From positions 99,140-163,139 of the forward strand of contig NZ_LLER01000001.1 of the NCBI RefSeq assembly GCF_001500315.1: a stretch of 64,000 nt of DNA, written 5' to 3'. The translations under genes were made by a program, and so were the position numbers. Every line of letters begins with the position of its first letter. Positions within the stretch are counted from its first letter, which is position 1. Below the pieces are notes generated by a model, which had not been told where the DNA came from, did no database searches, and saw only the letters and a list, made by a program, of their open reading frames with translations. This document shows positions 37,258-46,667 of this stretch, piece by piece. This DNA comes from Staphylococcus auricularis. Lineage in GTDB: Bacteria > Bacillota > Bacilli > Staphylococcales > Staphylococcaceae.

Positions 37258-38751
37258 ATGGAACTTGTAGATAAGTTATCTAATCGTCAATTTATTGATG
37301 GTGAATGGGTAGAAAGTTCAAATAAAGAAACGCGTACCATTATAAACCCATACAACCAAGAAAATATCTTCGAGGTTGCTGAAGGTACAGCTGAAGATGC
37401 AGAACGTGCTATCTTAGCAGCACGTCGTTCATTTGAAGAAGGCGAATATTCACAACAAATGACTGGTGAAGAACGCGGTAAAAAAGTGCGTGCTGTGGCT
37501 GATGCAATTAAAGAACACAGAGAAGAACTCGCACAACTTGAAACATTAGATACTGGTAAAACATATGAAGAATCATTAGGTGATATGGATGATATCCATA
37601 ATGTGTTCATGTATTTCGCTGGTCTCGCAGATAAAGATGGCGGAGAAATAATTGAGTCACCTATTCCAAATACTGAAAGTAAAGTCGTTAAAGAACCACT
37701 TGGTGTTGTAACTCAAATCACACCTTGGAACTATCCTTTACTTCAAGCATCATGGAAAATTGCACCTGCATTAGCTTCAGGTTGCTCATTAGTTATGAAG
37801 CCAAGTGAAATCACACCATTAACTACAATCCGCGTATTTGAATTAATGGAAGAAATTGGTTTCCCTAAAGGTGTTATTAACCTTGTACTTGGTAAAGGTT
37901 CAGAAATCGGTGAAGTAATGTCATCTCATAAAGAAGTTGACTTAGTATCATTCACTGGTGGTATTCAAACTGGTAAACACATCATGAAACAAGCGGCAGA
38001 TCATGTCACTAACGTTGCGTTAGAACTCGGTGGTAAAAACCCTAACGTGATTTTCGATGACGCAGACTTTGATGTCGCAGTAGACCAAGCATTAAACGGT
38101 GCTTACTTCCACGCTGGTCAAGTTTGCTCAGCAGGTTCACGTATCATCGTTCATAACAGTATTAAAGATAAATTTGAACAAACATTAATCGACCGTGCTA
38201 AAAAAATTAAAGTCGGTAATGGTTTTGATGACGACACTGAAATGGGTCCACTTATTTCAGCAGAACACCGTGAAAAAGTAGAAAACTATATTGACATTGC
38301 TAAAGAAGAAGGCGCAACAATCGCTACAGGTGGTAAACGTCCTGATCGTGAAGACTTACAAGACGGTTTCTTCTTTGAACCAACTGTCATCACTGATTGC
38401 GATACTTCAATGCGCATCGTTCAAGAAGAAGTATTCGGTCCAGTTGTAACTGTAGAAGGATTCGATACAGAAGAAGAAGCAATCCAACTTGCGAACGATT
38501 CAATTTATGGTCTTGCAGGTGCGGTATTCACATCTGATATCGGTAAAGCGCAACGCGTCGCTTCTAAAATGAAAATGGGTACAGTATGGATTAACGACTT
38601 CCACCCATACTTCGCTCAAGCACCATGGGGCGGTTACAAACAATCAGGTATTGGTAGAGAATTAGGTAAAGAAGGATTAGAAGAATATCTTAATACTAAA
38701 CACATTCTCATGAACCAATATCCAGAACCGGTAGACTGGTTTAGTAAATAA
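37258..38751 (+). CDS. betB: Betaine-aldehyde dehydrogenase
   Basis: A 497-residue NAD(P)-dependent aldehyde dehydrogenase that oxidises betaine aldehyde to glycine betaine. The start chosen is ATG 37258 (MELVDKLSNRQF), with GGAGGG seven bases upstream; a TTG directly before it is in frame. Motifs: oxyanion Asn in TPWNYP near residue 157, MKPSEITP near 183, FTGGIQTG near 235, general base Glu in ALELGGKNPN near 258 and nucleophile Cys in AGQVCSAGSR near 290. The PWGGYKQSGIGRELG segment near the C-terminus is typical of BetB/GbsA. It forms an operon with betA (54-bp gap). Confidence 0.92.
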   Translation: MELVDKLSNRQFIDGEWVESSNKETRTIINPYNQENIFEVAEGTAEDAERAILAARRSFEEGEYSQQMTGEERGKKVRAVADAIKEHREELAQLETLDTGKTYEESLGDMDDIHNVFMYFAGLADKDGGEIIESPIPNTESKVVKEPLGVVTQITPWNYPLLQASWKIAPALASGCSLVMKPSEITPLTTIRVFELMEEIGFPKGVINLVLGKGSEIGEVMSSHKEVDLVSFTGGIQTGKHIMKQAADHVTNVALELGGKNPNVIFDDADFDVAVDQALNGAYFHAGQVCSAGSRIIVHNSIKDKFEQTLIDRAKKIKVGNGFDDDTEMGPLISAEHREKVENYIDIAKEEGATIATGGKRPDREDLQDGFFFEPTVITDCDTSMRIVQEEVFGPVVTVEGFDTEEEAIQLANDSIYGLAGAVFTSDIGKAQRVASKMKMGTVWINDFHPYFAQAPWGGYKQSGIGRELGKEGLEEYLNTKHILMNQYPEPVDWFSK

Positions 38752-38805
38752 GACGTAGAGCAGTAAAGCAAAGATTTAATTTATTGAAACAGGAGGATAT
38801 AGTGT

Positions 38806-40506
38806 ATGAGTAATGAAGAAACAAATAACAAAACATACGATTATGTCATCATCGGAGGAGGTACTGCAGGTTCAGTATTAGGTAATCGCCTTACTTCAGA
38901 TAAAAATAACGACGTGCTTATCTTAGAAGCAGGCCGTAGTGACTATCCATGGGATTTACTTATCCAAATGCCAGCCGCATTAATGTTCCCATCAGGTAAT
39001 CGTTTCTATGACTGGATTTATGAAACAAAAAATGAACCACATATGAACGGCAGAAAAGTTGCCCACGCACGTGGTAAAGTGCTTGGTGGTTCAAGTTCTA
39101 TCAACGGTATGATTTATCAACGTGGTAACCCAATGGACTATGAAGGTTGGGCAGAACCAGAAGGTATGGAAAACTGGGACTTCGCTCACTGCTTACCATA
39201 CTTCAAACGTTTAGAAACAACATTCGCAGCCGACAAAGACGACAAATTCCGTGGTTTACATGGTCCCCTTAAATTAAGACGTGGTCCAGCTACAAACCCA
39301 TTATTCCAAGCATTCTTCGACGCAGCTGTTCAAGCAGGTTACCACAAAACACCTGACGTTAACGGTTTCCGTCAAGAAGGTTTTGGACCATTCGACAGTA
39401 ACGTCAGCAACGGTCGTCGTGTTTCTGCTTCAAGAGCTTATTTACACCCAGTGATGAGCCGTAAAAACTTAACAGTTAAAACACGTGCATTCGTAACTGA
39501 ATTACACTTCGATGGTAATAAAGTGACTGGTGTGACATTCAAACGTAACGGTAAATATCACACAGTGAACGCTAAAGAAGTGATCTTATCAGGTGGTGCA
39601 TTCAATACACCTCAACTATTACAATTATCAGGTATCGGTGATTCAGAACACTTACGTTCAGTAGGTATCGAACCACGTATCCACTTACCAGGTGTAGGTG
39701 AAAACTTCGAAGACCACCTTGAAGTTTACGTTCAACACGCTTGTAAACAACCTGTTTCTGAACAACCAAGCTTAGACATCAAAAAAATGCCATTCATCGG
39801 CTTAGAATGGATCTTTGCTCGTAAAGGTGCTGCAGCTTCTAACCACTTCGAAGGTGGCGGATTCGTACGTTCAAACGATGAAGTGGATTATCCTAACCTC
39901 ATGTTCCACTTCTTACCAATTGCAGTTCGTTACGATGGTCAAAAAGCTAATACAGCACACGGTTACCAAGTTCACGTTGGACCAATGTACTCTAACTCTC
40001 GCGGTAGCTTGAAAATTAAATCTAAAGACCCATTTGAAAAACCAGAAATCGTGTTCAACTATCTTTCTACAAAAGAAGACGAAAAAGAATGGACAGAAGC
40101 AATCAGAGTTGCTCGTAACATCTTATCTCAAAAAGCGTTAGAACCTTATGACGCTGGTGAAATTTCTCCAGGACCTTCTGTTCAAACTGACGAAGAAATC
40201 CTTGAATGGGTTAAAAATGATGGTGAAACTGCATTACACCCTTCATGCAGTGCTAAAATGGGACCATCATCAGATCCAATGGCAGTTGTAGATCCTAACT
40301 CATTTAAAGTTTATGGCACAGAAAACTTACGTGTTGTAGACGCTTCTGCAATGCCACGTACTACAAATGGTAATATACATGCCCCTGTGATCATGATGGC
40401 TGAAAGAGCAGCAGACATGATCTTAGGTAAAAAACAATTAGAACCAGAATACGTTGAATACTACAAACACGGTGTCAACGATGAAAAAGATGGCGCTATC
40501 GATTAA
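38806..40506 (+). CDS. betA: Choline dehydrogenase
   Basis: A 566-residue FAD enzyme of the GMC oxidoreductase family that oxidises choline to betaine aldehyde at the membrane. The N-terminal FAD fold reads [17 protein letters not shown]; the GMC signature [18 protein letters not shown] is near residue 90; a second signature [16 protein letters not shown] is near 265. The catalytic His is in [10 protein letters not shown] near 480, and the C-terminal [19 protein letters not shown] follows. The start ATG at 38806 has AGGAGG. A strong terminator follows. Confidence 0.93.
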   Translation: MSNEETNNKTYDYVIIGGGTAGSVLGNRLTSDKNNDVLILEAGRSDYPWDLLIQMPAALMFPSGNRFYDWIYETKNEPHMNGRKVAHARGKVLGGSSSINGMIYQRGNPMDYEGWAEPEGMENWDFAHCLPYFKRLETTFAADKDDKFRGLHGPLKLRRGPATNPLFQAFFDAAVQAGYHKTPDVNGFRQEGFGPFDSNVSNGRRVSASRAYLHPVMSRKNLTVKTRAFVTELHFDGNKVTGVTFKRNGKYHTVNAKEVILSGGAFNTPQLLQLSGIGDSEHLRSVGIEPRIHLPGVGENFEDHLEVYVQHACKQPVSEQPSLDIKKMPFIGLEWIFARKGAAASNHFEGGGFVRSNDEVDYPNLMFHFLPIAVRYDGQKANTAHGYQVHVGPMYSNSRGSLKIKSKDPFEKPEIVFNYLSTKEDEKEWTEAIRVARNILSQKALEPYDAGEISPGPSVQTDEEILEWVKNDGETALHPSCSAKMGPSSDPMAVVDPNSFKVYGTENLRVVDASAMPRTTNGNIHAPVIMMAERAADMILGKKQLEPEYVEYYKHGVNDEKDGAID

Positions 40507-40539
40507 TTGATAAACCATCATCGTTTAAAATAAATTAAG

Positions 40540-40590
40540 AGAGGCTATTGAAAGGCTCGTTTAATAACGACTTTCAATAGTCTCTTTTTT
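40540..40590 (+). terminator. Rho-independent terminator of betBA
   Basis: AGAGGCTATTGAAAG (40540-40554) pairs with CTTTCAATAGTCTCT (40571-40585) with one G-T pair, followed by T5. Confidence 0.9.
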
Positions 40591-40600
40591 GTATACACAT

Positions 40601-40646
40601 GAAAAAGGCACTGATAAAGGGATGGAATCAAACCCTATATCAGTGC
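40601..40646 (-). terminator. Rho-independent terminator of the flavin redox operon
   Basis: GCACTGATAAAGGG (40608-40621) pairs with CCCTATATCAGTGC (40633-40646) with one mismatch. On the minus strand it is followed by T5. Confidence 0.85.
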
Positions 40647-40664
40647 TTCGCTTTCATATCAACT

Positions 40665-41231
40665 TTAGAAATCGTATTGGTTATCTTCTTCTTCTAAAAT
40701 GTTTTGATGGATTTTAGCCATGCGCAATGTATCTTTCGCAAGTGTATCAAGACGGAAATAGATATCATCGTTCGCAATTTCTTTTCCTGCGAAGTCTTGT
40801 TCTTCAATAAATACATACGTTTGCATGATTTGTGCTTTCATATAACCTAGGATCGGTTTTAATTGAAATTCAGGAATTAAATAGTGTTTAGGTGATCCTG
40901 CAGTTGCGACGATACCTACAATTTTATCTCTGAGCGCATTGACTGGGAGTAAGTCAAAGACATTTTTTAATGCACCAGGAATAGATGCTTGGAACACTGG
41001 GAATCCGATAAAGATGACGTCAGCATTCATCAACGCTTGTGTGAGTTTCAGTGTGTCACCTTCTTGATCCATATAACTGCGTCCATCACTGAATACGAGA
41101 TCCAACTCACGTAAATCTAATAATGTCACTTCATGTGAATCATCTTCTTTGTGGATTGCTTCTTGTAAAGCATCCATTGCAATGCGGGTTTTACTTCCTA
41201 CTGGAGAACCGGAAAGTAACACAATATTCAA
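40665..41231 (-). CDS. NAD(P)H-dependent FMN reductase (flavodoxin-like)
   Basis: A 188-residue flavoprotein starting at TTG 41231, with AGGAGG seven bases upstream. The N-terminal phosphate loop is LLSGSPVGSKTR; the FIGFPVFQASIPGALKNVFDLL segment near residue 75-95 is typical of the SsuE/azoreductase-like NADPH-dependent FMN reductase family. It would supply reduced FMN to the luciferase-like monooxygenase encoded directly upstream (12-bp gap). The acidic C-terminal tail is unusual but of no known function. Confidence 0.82.
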   Translation of the reverse strand: MNIVLLSGSPVGSKTRIAMDALQEAIHKEDDSHEVTLLDLRELDLVFSDGRSYMDQEGDTLKLTQALMNADVIFIGFPVFQASIPGALKNVFDLLPVNALRDKIVGIVATAGSPKHYLIPEFQLKPILGYMKAQIMQTYVFIEEQDFAGKEIANDDIYFRLDTLAKDTLRMAKIHQNILEEEDNQYDF

Positions 41232-41242
41232 GGTTATACCTC

Positions 41243-42304
41243 CTATTTAGATAAATGTTTTTTCACTTCTGGAATGATTTTTTCACCAATTAAGTCAATA
41301 TTTTTCGTGATTTTATCAAACGGCACGCCACCGAAATCGATTTGTGCCATGAAACGTTGGTGTCCGTATAGTTCATGTTGGTACAAGATTTTTTCAACGA
41401 TTTGTTGCGGGCTGCCCACCATTAAAGCTTCACGTTCATCTGGGGCATTCGCAAATTGTTGTTTAGGATAACCTACGCCACGAATAAAAGCCATACCTGT
41501 ATTAATGTGTGGATAGAACTCACGCATTGCTTCTTGTGTCGTATCTGCAGTATAGAAAAGACTCGCCGTAGATACTGGCAACATTTCAGGTGATGTATCG
41601 AAGCCGTTATCTTGTGCCGTAGAACGGTAAAGATCGATAGAACGTTTGAAGTTCATCGCTGGTCCACCTAATGTCGTAATCATCATAGGCACGCCGAGAC
41701 GTCCTGCTTTAATTGCACTAGCTGGAGGACCACCCACTGCGCGCCAGATAGGTAGATTGTCATCGACTGGGCGAGGGAAGATTTTCATGTTGTTTAAATC
41801 TGGACGGAAGCGACCAGACCATGTAATGCGATCATTTTCATTTAGTTTTAATAGTAGGTCTAATTTCTCTTCATATAAATCATCGTAATCGTTAAGGTCA
41901 TAACCGAACAATTCAAATATGCCCGTTCTAGAGGCACGACCAGCCACGAGCTCTGCACGCCCGTTTGAAATTAAATCAATTGTCGCAAAGTCTTCGAAGA
42001 CTCTGACAGGATCTGCTGCGCTGATGATAGAAGATGCACTAGAAACCTTGATGTTTTCAGTGGCTTGCGCAATCGCACCTAACACAACTGTATGCGCTTG
42101 GGTCGTGAAATGTTCTTGGTGACTTTCACCTACCGCAAAGACATTGATGCCAGCTTGATCAGCTAATTTACTCGCTTCAATCAATTCTTGTATGCGCTGT
42201 TCGTAGCTGACTTTTTCACCATTATGTGGGTTGAGTAAATGATCTCCGAGAGAGTAAAGACCAAATTCAAGCGGCGTATCTTGATTCATCGTTAATTTTG
42301 CCAT
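41243..42304 (-). CDS. LLM-class flavin-dependent oxidoreductase (luciferase-like monooxygenase)
   Basis: A 353-residue TIM-barrel flavoenzyme of the bacterial luciferase family. Conserved segments include LEFGLYSLGDH at the N-terminus, FAVGESHQEHFTTQAH near residue 57, FATIDLISNGRAELVAGRAS near 105-125 and PIWRAVGGPPASAIKAGRLG near 185. It uses reduced flavin and oxygen to oxidise an unknown substrate. The reductase gene lies downstream and the dioxygenase gene upstream, all in one direction with gaps of 12 and 15 bp. The start ATG at 42304 follows AAAGGTGG. Confidence 0.82.
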   Translation of the reverse strand: MAKLTMNQDTPLEFGLYSLGDHLLNPHNGEKVSYEQRIQELIEASKLADQAGINVFAVGESHQEHFTTQAHTVVLGAIAQATENIKVSSASSIISAADPVRVFEDFATIDLISNGRAELVAGRASRTGIFELFGYDLNDYDDLYEEKLDLLLKLNENDRITWSGRFRPDLNNMKIFPRPVDDNLPIWRAVGGPPASAIKAGRLGVPMMITTLGGPAMNFKRSIDLYRSTAQDNGFDTSPEMLPVSTASLFYTADTTQEAMREFYPHINTGMAFIRGVGYPKQQFANAPDEREALMVGSPQQIVEKILYQHELYGHQRFMAQIDFGGVPFDKITKNIDLIGEKIIPEVKKHLSK

Positions 42305-42319
42305 TTTCTATCCACCTTT

Positions 42320-43249
42320 TTATAATTCATGTAAGTTTTGTTCGATTTCTTCTCTACGATCTTGCATGAAGTCAGGTAGGTTTAATGTTTTACCTAAATC
42401 TTCAATCGGTGTATCTACTGTGAAACCAGGTTCTGCTGTCGCGAATTCAAACATGATTTTGTTTTGGCGATAATATAATGATTTGAAAAAGAATCGATCG
42501 ATAATGCCAGAATTCTTACGTGGTTCATTTTGAATGCGTTTATAAATCGTATTTAAGTCATCATCTGAAGGTGTGTTCACCGCAATATGATGTACATAAC
42601 CACGACCAGGTCTCACGTGTTCACCTTGTTGTTCAACAACGACAAAGTCTGTGTAAAGTCCATCGTCATCTAAGGTATAGACAGTAACTTCATCGAAATC
42701 ACGTTGATGATACTCTAAGACATCACGTAAGAAAGAAACCGTTGCCTCTTTATCTCTTACCCGTAATTCGACCGGTCCTAATCCTAAGATCTGATATGAT
42801 TCTGGGATATCCGTATAACGATTGTGACGCCATGCAGTCGGTAACGTATGATCACCGTTGACGACGAGCACAATTTCTAAGTCATCGATGTCCTTGAATA
42901 ATAAGGCTGCTTGACCGAGATAACGCATGCGTTCAGTTTTCACTTCGGCATCTTGAAGGCGTTGCTCGAAAAATGTAAGAGCCTCTTCGGAAGGAACGAG
43001 TAGAGATAGACGATAAATGGAATTTGTACCAGGGTGATTTCGTCCGATATTTGGCAGTTCGAAAAAGCTGAGTAACGTACCTGGCGTACCGATTTCATCA
43101 CCGAAAAAGAGATGGTACATGGATGGATCGTCTTGGTTTACAGATTTTTCTACTAAACGTAAACCGAGGACATTTGTGTAAAAATCTTTATTGGCTTTAG
43201 CATCTTTTGTGTACATTGAAATGTGATGGTGTCCGATAATATGACTCAT
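42320..43249 (-). CDS. Ring-cleaving dioxygenase-like protein (glyoxalase/VOC superfamily)
   Basis: A 309-residue protein with two vicinal-oxygen-chelate domains. The start is ATG 43249 (MSHIIGHHHISMYTKD) behind GGGAGG. The N-terminal domain has GHHHISMYT and FYTNVLGLRLVEKSVNQDD; the second has GPVELRVRDK, RPGRGYVHHIAVNTPSDDD near residue 210 and KIMFEFATAEPGF near 270. The His residues and the Glu of MFEFAT are the likely metal ligands. Relatives (MhqO/MhqE, CatE type) are linked to quinone and catechol detoxification. It is the first gene of the three-gene flavin redox operon, which suggests handling of aromatic or electrophilic compounds. An extended -10 (TGT-TATACT, minus strand, 43287-43282) lies about 35 bp upstream. 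Confidence 0.82.
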   Translation of the reverse strand: MSHIIGHHHISMYTKDAKANKDFYTNVLGLRLVEKSVNQDDPSMYHLFFGDEIGTPGTLLSFFELPNIGRNHPGTNSIYRLSLLVPSEEALTFFEQRLQDAEVKTERMRYLGQAALLFKDIDDLEIVLVVNGDHTLPTAWRHNRYTDIPESYQILGLGPVELRVRDKEATVSFLRDVLEYHQRDFDEVTVYTLDDDGLYTDFVVVEQQGEHVRPGRGYVHHIAVNTPSDDDLNTIYKRIQNEPRKNSGIIDRFFFKSLYYRQNKIMFEFATAEPGFTVDTPIEDLGKTLNLPDFMQDRREEIEQNLHEL

Positions 43250-43477
43250 TGTCGTTTCCTCCCTTTTTTCTAAGATAATAAAGTATAACATTCAAAAAAG
43301 ATAGTTTTTAACTTACAGGGGCACATTTGAACGTTTAGAGCGAAATGGTTGTGCCGTTATAACAGGTCGTATTGAAGCGGTATGATAGTGCTTATGTTCA
43401 AAATTTAACTTTGTATCATAATATATAATGATATTTTTTTACATAAATCAATTAAAATGCATTTATTGATAGTTGAT

Positions 43478-43525
43478 TATGATATTATAGAGTTGACTGT
43501 CTATGATATTATAGAGTTGACTGTC
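43478..43525 (+). repeat. Exact 24-bp tandem duplication in the capA-like promoter
   Basis: The 24-bp unit at 43478-43501 is repeated without change at 43502-43525. Each copy contains TATAG and TTGACT. The second TTGACT (43517-43522) is 17 bp from a TATGAA -10 (43540-43545), 18 bp before the start codon. Confidence 0.85.
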
Positions 43526-43562
43526 TATTAAATAGAAAATATGAACGAAATGAGAGATAGAA

Positions 43563-44705
43563 ATGAAGAAAAACTATATTATGGTAATGACAAGCTTTCT
43601 ATTATTTATCGTAACAGGATTATCTACCATTAATGAAAGTCAAAAAGAAGAAACGGTAGATGTCACTGCAGTAGGGGATAATTTAATTCATCCAGCCGTT
43701 TACAGAGATGCTGAGGAAGCGGATGGTTCCTTCAACTTTAAACCGATGTACAAACCAATCAAAGATGATATTAAACAAGCGGACCTCGCTTATGTCAATC
43801 AGGAGTCACCACTTGGAGGAGACGACAGACCATACTCTGGCTTTAAACGTTTTAACACCCCGAGTGATGTGGCGGGAGATCTTGTTGATACAGGCTTCAA
43901 CCTAGTGAACGGTTCAAATAACCACGCATTAGACCAAGGTTCAAAAGGGTTAGAACATGAAGTTGATGTATGGAAAACATTTAAAAACCGCGTATTATTT
44001 ACTGGGAAATATCAATCTCAATCTCAACGTGACCGCATTCCTGTGAAAAAAGTGAATGGCATGAAAGTATCGATGTTGAGCTATACGTATGGGACAAACG
44101 GTTTGAAGTCGAAACATGACTACAGCATCAATTACTTGGATAAAAAGCTCATGAAACACGATATTCAACGTGCGAAGAAGAAAAGTGATGCGGTAATTGT
44201 ATCTGTACATTGGGGCAAAGAAGGCAGTCATAAACCGACGCGCGTTCAAAAAGATTATGCGAAGTTCTTGGCGAAACAAAATGTAGATGTCGTCATTGGG
44301 ACACATCCTCACGTCATTCAACCTGTTAAATGGGTGAAAGGAGAAGACGGTCATCGTACATTGGTTGCGTATTCATTAGGTAATTTTCTTAACGCGCAAA
44401 TGACAGGTACCGAAAGTAATGAACTCGGCGGTAACTTATCATTCACACTTAAAGAAAAAGGAAATCAAGTTACTGTGAAAAACGTCGAATGGAAATCACT
44501 TGTAAATCATTTTGAACGCAAAGACGTGCGTTATCCGATGAAACGCACAGACTTTAAAGTGATACCGCTCGATGATTATACGGATGATATGATACAAAGA
44601 CATGGTTTACAAGGCTTCCCAGGATACGATATGAGTCGAGATCGATTCGAACAGATCACCAGAGATACAATAGATGCTAAATATCTTAATGATGAAAGCA
44701 TGTAA
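43563..44705 (+). CDS. CapA-family exported metallophosphatase-like protein
   Basis: A 380-residue protein with an N-terminal membrane/signal segment (about 5-22), then the CapA/PgsA domain: VTAVGDNLIHP near residue 35, NQESPLGG near 80, LVNGSNNHALDQG near 115, VSVHWGKEG near 215, VIGTHPHVIQPV near 240 and VAYSLGNFLNAQ near 260. The Asp, Asn and His residues of these motifs are the metal-binding set of the calcineurin-like fold. CapA homologues belong to poly-gamma-glutamate capsule systems, but no capB/C/D genes lie beside it, so the role is open. The ATG 43563 follows GAGAG. Expression may depend on the duplicated promoter segment. Confidence 0.8.
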   Translation: MKKNYIMVMTSFLLFIVTGLSTINESQKEETVDVTAVGDNLIHPAVYRDAEEADGSFNFKPMYKPIKDDIKQADLAYVNQESPLGGDDRPYSGFKRFNTPSDVAGDLVDTGFNLVNGSNNHALDQGSKGLEHEVDVWKTFKNRVLFTGKYQSQSQRDRIPVKKVNGMKVSMLSYTYGTNGLKSKHDYSINYLDKKLMKHDIQRAKKKSDAVIVSVHWGKEGSHKPTRVQKDYAKFLAKQNVDVVIGTHPHVIQPVKWVKGEDGHRTLVAYSLGNFLNAQMTGTESNELGGNLSFTLKEKGNQVTVKNVEWKSLVNHFERKDVRYPMKRTDFKVIPLDDYTDDMIQRHGLQGFPGYDMSRDRFEQITRDTIDAKYLNDESM

Positions 44706-44717
44706 TATCATAAAAAG

Positions 44718-44764
44718 AGAGCGGGGTGGAAATCCATGATTGTGGAAGATTTCTACTCCGCTCT
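44718..44764. terminator. Long terminator-like hairpin after the capA-like gene
   Basis: AGAGCGGGGTGGAAATC (44718-44734) pairs with GATTTCTACTCCGCTCT (44748-44764) with two wobble pairs. T-runs are better on the minus strand. Confidence 0.65.
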
Positions 44765-44803
44765 TCAGGTATAAATATTGGGAATCAGGAAAGGGTATAC
44801 TTT

Positions 44804-44840
44804 GAAATCGCTCGTGCTATCTGCGAGCGATTTCTACGTT
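44804..44840 (+). terminator. Perfect 11-bp hairpin, terminator-like
   Basis: GAAATCGCTCG (44804-44814) and CGAGCGATTTC (44824-44834) pair perfectly around nine bases, followed by TACGTTTT. It is a second hairpin within 45 bp of the preceding one. The rest of the gap up to 45095 is AT-rich, with no gene seen. Confidence 0.5.
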
Positions 44841-45095
44841 TTAAGGCGATGATTTATTGAACAATATCTCACCTTGTCAGCCACTTTCTTCGGTGGTATG
44901 TTCTCTACATTTACGCTATCACGAATGCACAGTTTTGTGTGAATCAATGCGCAAATGGCAGTTTTGAATGCTTAACTGTTAAAATATATTTTAAAAATCC
45001 TACCAAAATGATAAAAATTATTTACAGTGTAACTAAAACAATGTGAGTGCCGCGCACGAGGCCGATGAAAGACGTTTATTTTAAAGAAAATAGGA

Positions 45096-45124
45096 TTGAC
45101 TAATTCATACAGAGAGGCTAAACT
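45096..45124 (+). promoter_or_regulatory. Promoter of tcyABC
   Basis: -35 TTGACT (45096-45101), a 17-bp spacer and -10 TAAACT (45119-45124), 42 bp before the tcyA start. Confidence 0.65.
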
Positions 45125-45166
45125 ATGTATAAATCCGATTAAAATAATAAGAATAGAGGTAGTGCT

Positions 45167-45967
45167 ATGAAGAAATTAATTTATGGTTTATTTGTTACAC
45201 TGTTAGCGGTGGTTTTAACTGCATGCGGTAACGATGATTCTGACAAAGATGCAGCAAATAAATCTGAAAGTTCAAGCGATGACAAAACACTCGTCGTTGG
45301 AACTGAAGGGACATATGCACCGTTTACTTTCCATAACAAAGATGATGAGTTAACGGGGTATGATATCGACGTGACAAACGCGGTAGCCAAAGAGATTGGT
45401 TACAAAGTTGAATATAAAGAAACACAATGGGACTCTATGTTTGCAGGGTTAGATGCAGGTCGTTTTGACATGATCGCTAACCAAGTAGGGATCAATAAAG
45501 AACGCCAAGAAAAATATAAATTCTCTGATCCTTACACATATTCAAACGCAGTACTTGTAGTCAGCGAAGATAATAACGACATTAAATCATTCGATGACGT
45601 GAAAGGTAAAAAGTTAGCCCAAACGTTTACATCTAATTACGGTCAAATGGCGAAAGATAAAGGTGCAGATGTAACGAAAGTTGATGGTTTTAACCAAGCG
45701 ATGGACTTAATTTTATCTAACCGTGTTGATGGTACGTTTAATGACAACGTGTCTTACTTGGATTATAAAAAACAAAAACCAAGTGCTAAGATCAAAGCCA
45801 TCGAAGGTGACGAAGAACAAAGCCAATCTGCGTTTATCTTCACTAAAAAAGAAGATGACAAGAAAATAGAAGATATCAATAAAGCATTGAAAAAATTAAA
45901 AGATAATGGTGAATTAACTAAAATAAGTAAGAAATGGTTTGATGATGATGTTTCTGAGCCTAAATAG
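45167..45967 (+). CDS. tcyA: Amino-acid ABC transporter binding lipoprotein, TcyA-like (cystine)
   Basis: A 266-residue lipoprotein with lipobox LTAC (Cys20) and the family 3 solute-binding fold. Typical segments are LVVGTEGTYAPFTFHNKDD near residue 43, GYDIDVTNAVAKEIG near 65, WDSMFAGLDAGRFDMIAN near 90 and FSDPYTYSNAVLVV near 120. It captures a polar amino acid outside the cell. Sequence and operon order match the staphylococcal TcyABC cystine transporter, and the mccAB/metQ genes nearby also serve sulfur supply. Glutamine or another amino acid remains possible. The end overlaps the permease gene. Confidence 0.85.
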   Translation: MKKLIYGLFVTLLAVVLTACGNDDSDKDAANKSESSSDDKTLVVGTEGTYAPFTFHNKDDELTGYDIDVTNAVAKEIGYKVEYKETQWDSMFAGLDAGRFDMIANQVGINKERQEKYKFSDPYTYSNAVLVVSEDNNDIKSFDDVKGKKLAQTFTSNYGQMAKDKGADVTKVDGFNQAMDLILSNRVDGTFNDNVSYLDYKKQKPSAKIKAIEGDEEQSQSAFIFTKKEDDKKIEDINKALKKLKDNGELTKISKKWFDDDVSEPK

Positions 45968-46667
45968 TGAACAACAACATGCGCTAGATGCCGCAAAGCA
46001 AGCCTTCTTACCGATGTTAGAAGGTCTCGTTAAATACTCAATCCCCATCACGCTCATCACATTTGTGTTGGGGTTGATTATTGCATTATTTACAGCATTG
46101 ATGCGCATTTCAACCAGTCGTGTACTTAGCGGAATCGCCCGGGTGTATACTTCGATTATTCGAGGTACGCCACTCATCGTTCAACTGTTCATTATCTTCT
46201 ATGGTATTCCAGAATTAGGCCGTTTGATTACGAATGATTCAAGTGTGCAATGGACGTTAGCACCGGTCGTCGCAGCGATTATTGGTCTGTCATTCAACGT
46301 CGGCGCCTATGCGTCAGAAATTATCCGTGGAGGGATATTGTCTATACCTGATGGACAAACCGAAGCGGCTTACTCTATAGGTATGAACTATCGACAAACG
46401 GTTCAACGTATTGTGTTACCTCAAGCTATCCGTGTTTCGGTACCAGCGCTTGGGAACACATTTTTAAGTTTGATCAAAGATACATCACTATTAGGATTTA
46501 TCCTTGTTGCTGAAATGTTTAGAAAGGCTCAAGAGGTTGCCTCAACCACATATGAGTACTTAACGATCTATGTGCTTGTCGCAATCCTATACTGGGTCGT
46601 ATGCTTTATCATTTCAATCATCCAAGGCTTTTATGAATCTTATCTTGAAAGAGGTTATCGTTCATGA
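45948..46667 (+). CDS. tcyB: Amino-acid ABC transporter permease, TcyB-like
   Basis: A 239-residue HisM/GlnP-type permease with about five helices. The EAA coupling loop is [32 protein letters not shown] near residue 145-175. Three consecutive ATGs (45942, 45945, 45948) lie in frame; the last is chosen because it gives [10 protein letters not shown], which fits relatives, but the exact start is uncertain. It overlaps the end of tcyA, and no separate ribosome site is visible, so translation is probably coupled. Confidence 0.85.
   Translation: MFLSLNSEQQHALDAAKQAFLPMLEGLVKYSIPITLITFVLGLIIALFTALMRISTSRVLSGIARVYTSIIRGTPLIVQLFIIFYGIPELGRLITNDSSVQWTLAPVVAAIIGLSFNVGAYASEIIRGGILSIPDGQTEAAYSIGMNYRQTVQRIVLPQAIRVSVPALGNTFLSLIKDTSLLGFILVAEMFRKAQEVASTTYEYLTIYVLVAILYWVVCFIISIIQGFYESYLERGYRS

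Noticed and set aside
44706..45166. T-box or riboswitch before tcyABC
   Set aside because: No T-box sequence, S-box landmark or long leader after the promoter; the leader is only about 35 bases.
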